Below, piece by piece: positions 1 to 8,718 of a stretch of 64,000 bases of DNA (position 1 is its first letter; each line of letters opens with the position of its first letter). A program made the translations under genes and the position numbers. Source of the stretch: Sphingopyxis chilensis. GTDB lineage: Bacteria > Pseudomonadota > Alphaproteobacteria > Sphingomonadales > Sphingomonadaceae. Location: assembly GCF_035930445.1 (NCBI RefSeq), contig NZ_CP142394.1, positions 1,149,501-1,213,500 on the forward strand, written 5' to 3'. The notes under the pieces are model-generated. The model searched no databases. It saw nothing but the letters and a program-made list of their open reading frames with translations, and was not told where the DNA came from.

Positions 1-2285
1 TCAACATGATCCCGGTCGCCGCGCTTGCGCGTACCGACGTGCTCAAGGACGGCGCATCGGCGATTTACGGTGCGGATGCGATGGCGGGCGTCGTCAACCT
101 CGTGACCCGAACCGACTATGAAGGCCTTGGACTCAGCGTTCGGCAGGGCATCACCGAAAAGGGCGATGGGTCGGATTTCACCGCCGATTTGTTATGGGGC
201 GTGCGCAACGATCGCGGCGGCTTCATGGCCGCGGTCACCTATCAGAAGACGAGTGCGGTCAATATGGCGACACGCGCGCCCTGTTCGCTCGCCGAGACGA
301 CACCGGGCGCCCTGGGCTGCGTCAACAGCGCTTCGACGATCGGTGGTCGTGCGGTGTTGCCGAACGGCCAGCAGATCAACTTCAACCAGCTACTCGGCGG
401 CAACGGCGATTTCTTCGAGCCCTACAGCGCCGCCAAGCACAACTTCAATTCGAACCCGTTCCTCAATGCGGTGAGCCCGGTCGAGCGTGTCAGCACGGCC
501 TTCTTCGCCGACTATGACCTGACCGACAACATCGAGGCGTTCGGCGAATTCCTCTACACCTTCCGCAAGTCGAACCAGATCGCGACGCCCGGCACGTTGC
601 GCAACCTGGCGATCGCCGCGAGCAATCCCACCAATCCCACGGGGCAGGATATCGTCCTGATCCAGCGCCGTCTCGCCGAACCGGGCCCGCGCCAGTTCTT
701 TCAGGAAACCGACACCTGGCAGGGAACCTTCGGTCTTCGCGGCAAGCTGTCGAATGACTGGGGCTGGGAAGTGGCGGGCGCCTTTGGTCGCAACACCGCG
801 GTCGATGGTTCGACCAACATTGCCAATCTTGAGCGCGTCCGGAATACGATCGATACCGGCGTCTGCAGCCCCGCGCCAGGCGCGGCCATTCCATGCGGCG
901 ACTATCTCGGGTTCGGCGACCTGACCCCGCAGGTGCTCGACTATATTCTCTTCACCTCGCGCGACCGCGGCGGGAACGAGCTCGCGACGGTCACCGCCGA
1001 CCTCAACGGCGACCTTTTCAAGCTGCCCGCGGGTCCCGTCTCCTTCGCGGCCGGTGTCGTCTATCGTAAGGAAAAGGGCTGGCGCGATCCCGATCCGCTT
1101 ACCGTTCTGGGGATCGCCAATACAAACCAGCAGAGTCCGATTTCGGGAACGAGCGTCGCCAAGGAGGCCTATCTCGAACTTTCGGTGCCCATTCTCGCCG
1201 ATACGCCCTTCTTCCAGGCGCTGACCGCTGGCGGGGCGGTACGCTATTCGAACTACGACCTGTTCGGCAGCGACTGGAACTACAAGGCGAGCCTCGACTG
1301 GGTTATCAATGACAGCTTCCGTTTGCGCGGCACCTATGGCACCGGCTTTCGTATCCCGAACGTCCCTGAACTATTCGGCGGTGTGTCGGAAGGCAATCTG
1401 ACGACGACCGACCCTTGCTCGCGTTATTCGACCAGCGGCAACGCGACGTTGATCGCAAACTGCCAGGCGTCGGGCGTGCCAGCCAATTATGTTCAGCTCG
1501 GCACCACCATCCTGACCACGGTCGGGGGCAATGAGGACCTCCAGCCCGAGAGCTCGACGACATGGACGGTCGGTACGGTCGTCACGCCCAAGGGACTGGT
1601 TCCGGGACTGTCGCTCACCGCCGACTGGTTCGACATCAAAATCAAGGATGCGATCCGCGCCATTCCAGGATCGACCAAGCTTGCCATCTGTTATGCCAGC
1701 GCCAACCTGTCGCATCCCTTCTGCGATGATTTTACGCGCAGCCCATTGACCGGGGAGGTCACCTTCCTCTCCGCGCAGCCGATCAACACCGGTCGCGAAG
1801 AGATGAACGGCCTCGATCTCGGCCTAGTCTACAATAACGATATCGGCGCCTTGAATGTCTCGCTCGACGTCAACCTGACCTACCTCAACAAATATGTCGT
1901 CCTGCCCTTCCCCGGGGGCGCACCGATCGATTTCGACGGATTCATCGGCGGGGGGAACGGCGGTTATCCGAAGTGGCGCGGCTATGGCGTCCTGACCGCG
2001 GAAAAGGACGGCATCAGTGCGACCTGGTCGACGCAGTGGATCGGCAAGGCGACCGACTTCAACGCGGCCCCCGGGGAGATCGGCTACCGAACGCCCAACG
2101 TCTTCTATCACAATCTCCAGGTCGCATTTGAGATCGACGAGAAGACGCGGTTCCAGGTTGGTGTCGACAATCTTTTCGATCGGAAGGCTCCCTATATCCA
2201 GAGTTTCACCGATGCGAACACCGACACGATGACATACGACCTGCTCGGACGGCGTTTCTACGTCGGCTTCCGAACCGCGTTCTGA
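1..2285 (+). CDS. TonB-dependent receptor, 5' end outside window
   Basis: Outer-membrane TonB-dependent receptor for energised uptake of a bulky ligand. The frame is open from the window edge, and the first residues already lie inside the plug domain (VLKDGASAIYG, then AGVVNLVTR), so the start codon and signal peptide are upstream and not visible. About 760 residues follow and form a beta-barrel ending in a terminal aromatic residue (FRTAF), the usual outer-membrane C-terminus. NLFDRKAPY near the end is a typical late-barrel motif. Two PepSY membrane genes follow after 11 bp, an arrangement often seen with iron or siderophore receptors. The ligand cannot be told from sequence. Confidence 0.93.
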   Translation, partial: NMIPVAALARTDVLKDGASAIYGADAMAGVVNLVTRTDYEGLGLSVRQGITEKGDGSDFTADLLWGVRNDRGGFMAAVTYQKTSAVNMATRAPCSLAETTPGALGCVNSASTIGGRAVLPNGQQINFNQLLGGNGDFFEPYSAAKHNFNSNPFLNAVSPVERVSTAFFADYDLTDNIEAFGEFLYTFRKSNQIATPGTLRNLAIAASNPTNPTGQDIVLIQRRLAEPGPRQFFQETDTWQGTFGLRGKLSNDWGWEVAGAFGRNTAVDGSTNIANLERVRNTIDTGVCSPAPGAAIPCGDYLGFGDLTPQVLDYILFTSRDRGGNELATVTADLNGDLFKLPAGPVSFAAGVVYRKEKGWRDPDPLTVLGIANTNQQSPISGTSVAKEAYLELSVPILADTPFFQALTAGGAVRYSNYDLFGSDWNYKASLDWVINDSFRLRGTYGTGFRIPNVPELFGGVSEGNLTTTDPCSRYSTSGNATLIANCQASGVPANYVQLGTTILTTVGGNEDLQPESSTTWTVGTVVTPKGLVPGLSLTADWFDIKIKDAIRAIPGSTKLAICYASANLSHPFCDDFTRSPLTGEVTFLSAQPINTGREEMNGLDLGLVYNNDIGALNVSLDVNLTYLNKYVVLPFPGGAPIDFDGFIGGGNGGYPKWRGYGVLTAEKDGISATWSTQWIGKATDFNAAPGEIGYRTPNVFYHNLQVAFEIDEKTRFQVGVDNLFDRKAPYIQSFTDANTDTMTYDLLGRRFYVGFRTAF

Positions 2286-2296
2286 GGGTAATCGAA

Positions 2297-3001
2297 ATGG
2301 CGATCCGTTGGCCGCTGCTTGTCCGGCGAACGCACAAATGGCTGGCCTTGGTGGTCGGGGTCCAGGCGCTGCTCTGGACGCTGACCGGCTTTTACATGGT
2401 GGTCGTGCACATCGACACCATCCATGGCGATCATCTGGTGCGCGCGCCTGCTTTCCGGCCATTCGAGCTGGCCGGGCTGGCGCCGCCGTCGCAGATCGTG
2501 GCGGCCGCGCCCGGCGCGTCCGAGGTTCGATTGCAGCGATTGTTCGATCGTGCCGTCTGGCGTGCTGAAACGCCCGATGGTGCGAGGCTGTTCGATGCTC
2601 GCTCGGGTGCGCCGCTACCTGCTTTGACCGAGTCCCAGGTCCGCGAGCAGGCGCGGCGCATCTATACCGGCGACGGCAAGATCGTATCGGTCAAGCTGCT
2701 GGCCGTGGCGCCGCTGGAAATGCAAGCGCGCAAGCCGCCTTATTGGCAGGTCGAGTTCGAGGGATGGAACCGTCCCACCCTCTACCTCTCGCCCCAGACC
2801 GGCGAGCTGATTTCACGGCGCCACGCGCTGTGGCGCGTCTTCGATTTCGCCTGGATGCTCCACATCATGGACTATGATGAACGAACCGACGTCAATAATC
2901 CGCTGCTTCGTGTCGCGACCTGGAGCGCCTTCGCCATGGCGCTGAGCGGAGCGTGGCTCCTGATCTGGTCCTTCAAGCGTCGCAAAGGGAAGAAGGCATG
3001 A
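2297..3001 (+). CDS. PepSY-domain inner-membrane protein
   Basis: Protein of 234 residues. It has an N-terminal membrane segment (about residues 13-38, LALVVGVQALLWTLTGFYMVV), a periplasmic PepSY-like middle (QVEFEGWNRPTLYLSPQTGEL), then RRHALWRVFDFAWMLHIMDY and a second membrane segment close to the C-terminus. PepSY-associated membrane proteins of this short type are usually found beside TonB receptors and are thought to help reduce ferric siderophores in the periplasm or inner membrane; that role is inferred here. It lies 11 bp after the receptor and overlaps the next PepSY gene by 4 bp (ATGA), so the three probably form one operon. Confidence 0.85.
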   Translation: MAIRWPLLVRRTHKWLALVVGVQALLWTLTGFYMVVVHIDTIHGDHLVRAPAFRPFELAGLAPPSQIVAAAPGASEVRLQRLFDRAVWRAETPDGARLFDARSGAPLPALTESQVREQARRIYTGDGKIVSVKLLAVAPLEMQARKPPYWQVEFEGWNRPTLYLSPQTGELISRRHALWRVFDFAWMLHIMDYDERTDVNNPLLRVATWSAFAMALSGAWLLIWSFKRRKGKKA

Positions 3002-3732
3002 AGAAGATACGCCTGACGCCGCTGCTTTTCCGCCGCATCCACAAATGGGTTGGCCTGATCCTGGGTCTTCAGTTCCTGCTGTGGGCCTTGAGCGGCTCGG
3101 TGATGGCGCTGCTCGATAAGGACCGGGTCGGCGGTCATGGCGGCGGAATGTCGCACGCCCACCCCCTGCCGCCCGGGGACTATTTCGATCTCGCCTCGCT
3201 GCCGCGTCATGAACCCGTGACAGCTGTCGTCCTGCGCGATCTCGGTGCTCGCCCGATTTACGAACTTCGGACTACGAAAGGCGTGCGCCTCGTGGATGCG
3301 ACGGATGGCAAGACAGTCCTGGTGGACGAGCAAATGGCCCGCGATGTCGCCTCGATGATGAACGACGCCCCGATCCGCAAGATCAGCATACTCACGAGGC
3401 CGAACCTCGAATCGCGTGATCACGAAGGTGCCATGTGGCGGGTCGACTTCGCCGATGCCGAGAATAGCAGCGCTTATGTTTCGCTCGACACCGCGCGCTT
3501 CCTCGTGATGCGCGGCGATACCTGGCGGACATGGGACTTTTTCTGGATGCTCCACAATATGGATTATCTGAACCGGAAAAGTTTCAACCATCCGCTCATC
3601 ATCTTCGTCGCGTTCGGGGCACTGTGGCTGTCGGGAACCGGATTCTACCTGCTGTTCAAAAGCTTCAGCCGCGCCGATTTTCGCTGGCTACGTCGCCGCC
3701 GCAAGCCTGTCGAGACCCGCGGCGCAGCATGA
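2998..3732 (+). CDS. second PepSY-domain inner-membrane protein
   Basis: Paralogue of the preceding gene (244 residues) with the same plan: an N-terminal membrane helix (GLILGLQFLLWALSGSVMALL), a PepSY-type periplasmic domain (WRVDFADAENSSAYVSLD), the sequence TWDFFWMLHNMDYLNRK matching the family's conserved WMLHxMDY, and a C-terminal helix. The ATG at 2998 overlaps the previous stop codon (ATGA), which favours it over an upstream in-frame start at 2953. A His-rich stretch near residues 42-55 (GGHGGGMSHAHP) could bind metal. It probably works with its neighbour on the ligand imported by the receptor. Confidence 0.85.
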   Translation: MKKIRLTPLLFRRIHKWVGLILGLQFLLWALSGSVMALLDKDRVGGHGGGMSHAHPLPPGDYFDLASLPRHEPVTAVVLRDLGARPIYELRTTKGVRLVDATDGKTVLVDEQMARDVASMMNDAPIRKISILTRPNLESRDHEGAMWRVDFADAENSSAYVSLDTARFLVMRGDTWRTWDFFWMLHNMDYLNRKSFNHPLIIFVAFGALWLSGTGFYLLFKSFSRADFRWLRRRRKPVETRGAA

Positions 3733-3743
3733 CCCGTCAGCCC

Positions 3744-4544
3744 TCAGTCGTCGATCGAGAAGGCAGCCGACAATTCGAAGCGTGATCCGGGGTGCGTCAG
3801 CCAGGCATGTGAGACGAGGCGCGAATGGCTCCAGGTACGGCGCGTCATCCGTAGCACCGGCTCGCCGTTCGACAGCCCCAGCATGGTGTGCGTCCGCGCG
3901 TCTGGCATCTCCGCGCGGACGCGATGTTCAACCCGCTCCAAGGGCGCAGTGCGCGTCAGATACTCGTTCGGCGTCGTCTGGGTGAAGTCCATCTTTCCAT
4001 AGTCGGGAGCGGCCGACGCGAGCACAAATCGCTCTTCGAGCTGGATTGGGAACTCGGCCTCATGATGCACGATGATCGAGTGGAACAATCTTGTCCCGAC
4101 CGGAACTTCCAGAAGCGCCGCCGTGTCGGCGCTAGCCCGTATTTCGTTATTCTGTACGACGCGGGCACGATAAACATGCCCCCGCGCCCTTATTTCGTCA
4201 GCAATATTACGAATCTCGATCATCTGGCCGATCGGTTTCGGCTCGGCGACGAACGAACCGCTGCCGGCGCGGCGTACCAGAATACCCGCGGCTTGGAGTT
4301 CGCGAAGCGCCCGGTTTGCAGTCATGCGCGACACGTCGAACTGGTGGACCAATTCGGCCTCCGACGGCACCCGATCGCCCGGTTTCAGGAGTCCGTCTCT
4401 AACGGCGTTGCAGATGCTCTGCTTGATCGCTGCATAGCGCGGCCCGGTGCGAGCTTCTTTGTCATCGGTTTCACTTCGCCGGGACGTAGTTGAACCCTTT
4501 GAAAAGCTTGAACCGCTCCCGGGCGTGCGCGCAATGGAATCCAT
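3744..4544 (-). CDS. GntR-family regulator, HutC/UTRA type
   Basis: Transcription factor of 266 residues. An N-terminal GntR winged helix (RYAAIKQSICNAVRDGLLKPGDRVPSEAELVHQF, then SRMTANRALREL) is followed by a UTRA ligand-binding domain. The motif VHHEAEFPIQLEERFV and the ending SHAWLTHPGSRFEL are those of histidine-utilisation repressors (HutC), whose effector is urocanate. No hut enzyme genes are in the window, so it may control the neighbouring receptor/PepSY genes or distant hut genes. The ATG at 4544 is preferred; an in-frame TTG at 4580 adds 12 residues without a clear ribosome site. It is tail to tail with the PepSY gene, 11 bp apart. Confidence 0.85.
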   Translation of the reverse strand: MDSIARTPGSGSSFSKGSTTSRRSETDDKEARTGPRYAAIKQSICNAVRDGLLKPGDRVPSEAELVHQFDVSRMTANRALRELQAAGILVRRAGSGSFVAEPKPIGQMIEIRNIADEIRARGHVYRARVVQNNEIRASADTAALLEVPVGTRLFHSIIVHHEAEFPIQLEERFVLASAAPDYGKMDFTQTTPNEYLTRTAPLERVEHRVRAEMPDARTHTMLGLSNGEPVLRMTRRTWSHSRLVSHAWLTHPGSRFELSAAFSIDD

Positions 4545-4746
4545 AACCCGTCTATACAGGTCGCTGCGATAAAATTCCAAGCGCCCGAACCGGAAAATCG
4601 GATCGGCGCAAGCTTGCCGAGCACTCTGTTAGTTCACGAGGCCTGCGAGGGTCTGCTTCCCGGTCAACGTCGGAAAGCGGAATGGCTTCTAATGGGCAAC
4701 GAAGGCGATCCGCGAATGCCGCTTCACGCTAGTTTGCCCACGCCGC

Positions 4747-4881
4747 CTAGCAATTGCCTTCGACCCCATCAGCACAGTCTCCGACGGATTCAACGTCTTT
4801 TCCCGCGCCTTCAACAGTGTTGCAAGCCGACATAAGCAACATCGAGCTGCCAATTGCGAAAATTGTCAGAAGCTTTTTCAT
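4747..4881 (-). CDS. entericidin-like small lipoprotein
   Basis: A 44-residue reading frame. It has a lipoprotein signal peptide (MKKLLTIFAIGSSMLLMSAC) whose lipobox LMSAC would make the Cys at position 20 the lipidated residue. The mature part reads NTVEGAGKDVESVGDCADG, the hallmark of the entericidin EcnA/EcnB family of short cell-envelope lipoproteins linked to stationary-phase or stress physiology. A GGAGAG ribosome site lies just upstream of the ATG. Two further cysteines in the mature part could form a disulfide. It stands alone between the HutC-type regulator and the large TonB receptor, all on the minus strand. Confidence 0.85.
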   Translation of the reverse strand: MKKLLTIFAIGSSMLLMSACNTVEGAGKDVESVGDCADGVEGNC

Positions 4882-5289
4882 TTCTCTCTCTCCGACGGCA
4901 AGGGCGAACTACCCTCCGTTCGAGTTTCAACTGCTGCTCGTAACGATCGTTCCGTTGCATCGGCCAGCGCTGGCCGAAGCGTTCAAAATGAACGCTAGGC
5001 TGGAGAGAATGAAAATTGTCGCCGTCGCTTGTCCGGGGCGTCAATATCGCGACCGCGGTCGGCGTGTTTCATCCCAAACGGGAGGAACGGCCGTTGAACG
5101 AAGCCTGTAGATGCGGTGCCTTGTCCGTCATCGCTCCGGCGAGCTTTCCCCGCAAGGCGATCCGCCTTGGCGCCGCGACATCGCCGGCCATCGTCCGTGG
5201 AGAACCTGTAATCGGATGGTGGCGGCCACGGGCAGCGATCGTCGCCCGTGGCCGCGCGAAACGGGGCAAATGGCTCCTTGCGGATCGGC
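4882..5289 (+). other. intergenic region, no gene recognised
   Basis: About 400 bp between the entericidin start and the stop of the large receptor. It should hold the entericidin promoter (minus strand) and contains the hairpin at 5222-5255. No further reading frame with family signatures was seen on either strand. Confidence 0.5.
5222..5255 (-). terminator. strong hairpin after TonB receptor gene
   Basis: Perfect 12-bp inverted repeat, GCGGCCACGGGC (5222-5233) and GCCCGTGGCCGC (5244-5255), with a 10-nt loop, 34 bp past the receptor stop on the minus strand. There is no U-tract after the stem, so it is either a non-canonical terminator or an mRNA 3'-end stabiliser. Confidence 0.55.
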
Positions 5290-8200
5290 TCACTTCGTTC
5301 GGAATCGGATTCCGACGCGGAACTGGCGGCCGAGGAGGTCCGAATAGGTGCTGTTCGCGGCCAGGCCGGTTTCGGGCAGCAGCAGCGGATCGGCATCGAA
5401 CAAATTGGTGACGTTGAAGAAGATTTCGGCCTGCGATCCGCTCTTCGTCTGGACCTTCTGCATCAGGTTGAGGTCGACGTAGAAGGTGCCTTTGACATGG
5501 TTGTTGTCATAAGTCGGCGCCTGGCTGGTCGAAGTCGGGCAGCCGCTCGTGCATTCGATGGCATTCGCCAGATATTTGCCCGAACTGACACCCCGACCGG
5601 TGATCGTGCCCGAGAAGGCCGGTGTTTCGTAGTTGAGGCTCCCGCGGAATATCCACTTCGGCGTCGCGGACTGGCTGCCGTTCGCGCCGACGGTATTGAC
5701 GGGCGTGACGCCGGCAATCCCGGTGTCCGACAGATTCTCGATATAGCGCGTTGCATTACCCCGCAGCGTGATGATGCTTTCTCCGCCGACCGGCACGCGA
5801 TAGGCAGCATCGAAGTCGATGCCGCGCACCAGCTTGCTGACGAAGTTGAAGGGTTGACTGCGGATCAGCAGATAGGGGACGCGCGGCGGACCGGGTTGTT
5901 CGCGCGTCGGATCCTCGGTAATCGCGTCGCAATATTCCTGTCGTCCTTCGTCGCAGCGGTTGACGATTTCCTGCGCGGAAATCGTATCGATAGCATCCTC
6001 CAGATCGATGCGGAAATAATCGACCGAAGCACTGAAGCCGGGGAGGAAACGCGGCGTAACCACCGCGCCGATATTCCACGAATCGGCCTTCTCAGGCTTC
6101 AGGTCGGGATTGCCCGTCGTCAGGCCCGAATAAGGGAAGAATTGCGGGCCGCTGCTGGGGTCGCCCTGAACGAACGCGGGATTGCGCACCGAATCGCTGT
6201 TGGCGGTGCCCGCCTGGAACAGTTCGTTGAGGTTGGGCGCGCGAATGTCGCGCGACCGAGTGACGCGGAAGCGGATATCCTCGATCGGCGCCCAGGTCGC
6301 GCCAAGCTTCCATGTGGTGACATAGCCCGAGGTCGAATAGTCGGTCGCGCGCACCGCGCCGTTGAACTCGAGGCCCAGGCCCAGCGGGACCACGGTCTCG
6401 AGATAGGCTTCCTTCACATTATAGCTGCCCTTGAACGGCAGATAGTTGCCGACCGACCACCGGTTCGACGTCGTCCCGTCGGCGTTGCGGGCGGGCTGGA
6501 ATTCTTCTGGCACGCTGCCGCGAATCTTCTCTTCACGATATTCGCCGCCAATCGCGATGCTCACGTCGCCCGCCCATGTCGCGAACGGCGTCAGCGACAG
6601 GTTGGCGCCGGCGACATATTGCTGCATTACCTGCTTGCGATAGGGGTCGCCGAGCACATAGTCGATCGCCGCCGGGTCGGCGACGCCGATACCCAGGCGG
6701 TTGAGCGGCACGCAGTCGGGATCGTTGTTGTTGGCGTCCGCATCGACGTTGATCAGACACTGGATCGAACCGGTCGCATAGCCGCCCGCGTTGCCGGCCG
6801 GCGCGAAGGCCGCGTTGGTCGCGTCTCGCATCCGGGCAACATGCATGATGTTGCGAAGCTGTTCGCGCAGGTCCGAGCGGCTATATTGGCCATAAACATC
6901 CCAGCGCGCCGCCTTGCCGAACGCGTCGAACTCGCCCTCGGCGCCGATCACGTAGCGCTGGACCTCGCGTTTGTTGTTGATACCGCGGAACGGCAGGTCC
7001 GCCGCCGTGGTCGTGATGCTCACGCTGTCGACGCCGGCAAGCCGGTCGGCACCCAGCGTCTGCAGCGCGAAAGCATTGCAGGTCGTGGGAACCGGAACGG
7101 TCGTGCAGCCGATCGTTCCGAGCGTTGCCGAGCCCAAATTGGGGCCGGCGTTGAAGAAGACTTCCTGCCGGTTGTACGAGCCTTCGGCGAAGATTTCGAC
7201 ACCATCGGCGATTTCATAGCTCAGGCGGCCATAGGCGCCCCAGCGATCGTCCTTGGGGCTGAGGCCGATGCGGCGGCCCGAATCGTTGACCCGCCAGTCG
7301 CCGCCGACGGTACGCGTTACCGCGGAGCCGCTGTTCAGCGCGGGCGAGTTGAACGAGCCATAGTTGAACGGAATGACTTCACCGTTCTGGCCGAAATAGA
7401 GACCGCGCAGCGCGTTGTTGTTGCCCGCCGAACCGGTGATGAAACCGCCGGGCGCCTGGTTCGTCTGCCCGGCATTGCGGCGGAAGGTGATGAACGCTGG
7501 CTCGCCGTTTCCTACCCCGTCCGTTACGGCATAAGCCGGGTTTGCGAAGGACAGATAGCCGCGGTGGTTCCAAGGGCGATCATTGGGATCGATCTCGTAA
7601 ATGCCGTCCTGATGCGCGATCTCGGCGTTGAAGACGGCGTGGCCGCGACCCTCGGCGAAGGACATGCCGCCCGCGATGCTGCCCGAATAGTTAAACCCGT
7701 CGCCCTTGTCGGTGAGACCGATGTCGCCGGCGATACGGAGCCCCTCCATCCTCTTGTTGAGAACGAAATTGACCACGCCGGTGACCGCATCGGAGCCATA
7801 GGCGGACGATGCCCCCCCGGTCACCACCTCGACACGTTCGACCAGCGCCTGCGGGATGGTGTTGATGTCGACCCAGCCAAAGATTGTGGAACCGACCGAA
7901 CGGCGACCGTCGACGAGAACGAGCACGCGGCTTTCGCCGAGGTTGCGCATGTTGAGCGCGTTGATACCCGCCGAGCCGTTCGAAATATTGAGGCGCGAGT
8001 TGGCTGGCCGCGTTGAACCGGCGAGCTGCGGAAGCTGGTTGACGAAATCGGCGATATTGTTCGACGGCGAGGTGTTCTGGATGTCCTGTTGCGTCAGCAC
8101 GACCAGCGGGGTCGGCGCCTCGAAGCCGTCGCGAGCGACGCGCGAGCCAGTGACAATGATCTGGTCGGTCGGCGCCGCTTCGGTGCTGTTGGCAGCGGCT

Positions 8201-8304
8201 TCCTCCTCCTGCGCCAGCGCCGGCGCAGCCTGCACCAGCGCCAGTGCGGTCATCGCCGCGCCGAAACGGCCCAGCGGCTGACGAATATATTCAAGATCAC
8301 GCAT
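5290..8304 (-). CDS. large TonB-dependent receptor
   Basis: Outer-membrane receptor of 1004 residues. A signal peptide (ALVQAAPALAQ) is followed by a TonB-box-like segment (DQIIVTGSRV), a plug domain with RVLVLVDGRRSVGSTIFGWV and RVEVVTGGASSAYGSDAVTG, and a long barrel ending RQFRVGIRFRTK. It belongs to the sphingomonad/Xanthomonas-type large receptors, which often import glycans or peptides. The start chosen is the ATG at 8304, preceded by AGGGGA at a sensible distance; an upstream extension to 8343 lacks this. It diverges from the penicillin-acylase-family gene, with 414 bp between the two starts, so the two may be co-regulated. Substrate unknown. Confidence 0.93.
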   Translation of the reverse strand: MRDLEYIRQPLGRFGAAMTALALVQAAPALAQEEEAAANSTEAAPTDQIIVTGSRVARDGFEAPTPLVVLTQQDIQNTSPSNNIADFVNQLPQLAGSTRPANSRLNISNGSAGINALNMRNLGESRVLVLVDGRRSVGSTIFGWVDINTIPQALVERVEVVTGGASSAYGSDAVTGVVNFVLNKRMEGLRIAGDIGLTDKGDGFNYSGSIAGGMSFAEGRGHAVFNAEIAHQDGIYEIDPNDRPWNHRGYLSFANPAYAVTDGVGNGEPAFITFRRNAGQTNQAPGGFITGSAGNNNALRGLYFGQNGEVIPFNYGSFNSPALNSGSAVTRTVGGDWRVNDSGRRIGLSPKDDRWGAYGRLSYEIADGVEIFAEGSYNRQEVFFNAGPNLGSATLGTIGCTTVPVPTTCNAFALQTLGADRLAGVDSVSITTTAADLPFRGINNKREVQRYVIGAEGEFDAFGKAARWDVYGQYSRSDLREQLRNIMHVARMRDATNAAFAPAGNAGGYATGSIQCLINVDADANNNDPDCVPLNRLGIGVADPAAIDYVLGDPYRKQVMQQYVAGANLSLTPFATWAGDVSIAIGGEYREEKIRGSVPEEFQPARNADGTTSNRWSVGNYLPFKGSYNVKEAYLETVVPLGLGLEFNGAVRATDYSTSGYVTTWKLGATWAPIEDIRFRVTRSRDIRAPNLNELFQAGTANSDSVRNPAFVQGDPSSGPQFFPYSGLTTGNPDLKPEKADSWNIGAVVTPRFLPGFSASVDYFRIDLEDAIDTISAQEIVNRCDEGRQEYCDAITEDPTREQPGPPRVPYLLIRSQPFNFVSKLVRGIDFDAAYRVPVGGESIITLRGNATRYIENLSDTGIAGVTPVNTVGANGSQSATPKWIFRGSLNYETPAFSGTITGRGVSSGKYLANAIECTSGCPTSTSQAPTYDNNHVKGTFYVDLNLMQKVQTKSGSQAEIFFNVTNLFDADPLLLPETGLAANSTYSDLLGRQFRVGIRFRTK

Positions 8305-8718
8305 ATCAGCAGTCCCCTTTTTGACCCAAGGGCCTGAGCCCACGCCGCCCGAGACGTGTCCCGGCCCATCGCCGGCTTGGCTTGCCCTCTCGTCCGCCTG
8401 ACCATCTGGCGGAGGTCTTGCTCCGCCCTTTTATTTTAGTGATAAGCGCCGTACCCGACCGGCCACTGCCCTGCACAAGGCTGGCGAGGGTCGGTTTCAT
8501 GACGGGGAGGTTACAGGGTGGTTTCGGCAGGTCAACAACTACGCTAATAACCTGAATATATGGATATATAACCTTGAGGAATGGTGTCGCGGCAGCGCGG
8601 GCGGCAAAGATGGATAGCTTGCAGTTATAGGACGAGATCCGCTTGTTATGGCTCCACCACGGCGAGGTGCGATAGGGTCGCCGTTCGTTATACCTGTTCG
8701 ATAGTGGAGGGGCCCCTG
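8305..8718 (+). other. divergent intergenic region
   Basis: About 414 bp between two divergent starts, presumably holding both promoters. An AT-rich stretch near 8553-8575 (AATATATGGATATATAACC) stands out against the GC-rich surroundings and is a likely core promoter area for the plus-strand gene. No reading frame with recognisable features. Confidence 0.4.

Noticed and set aside
5248..8016. Very long open frame antisense to the large TonB receptor
   Set aside because: It exactly mirrors the receptor gene, has no ribosome site or family features and is Arg/Ala/Asp-rich, typical of antisense frames in GC-rich genes. Similar mirror frames at 26146-29184 and 11066-13162 were dropped for the same reason.
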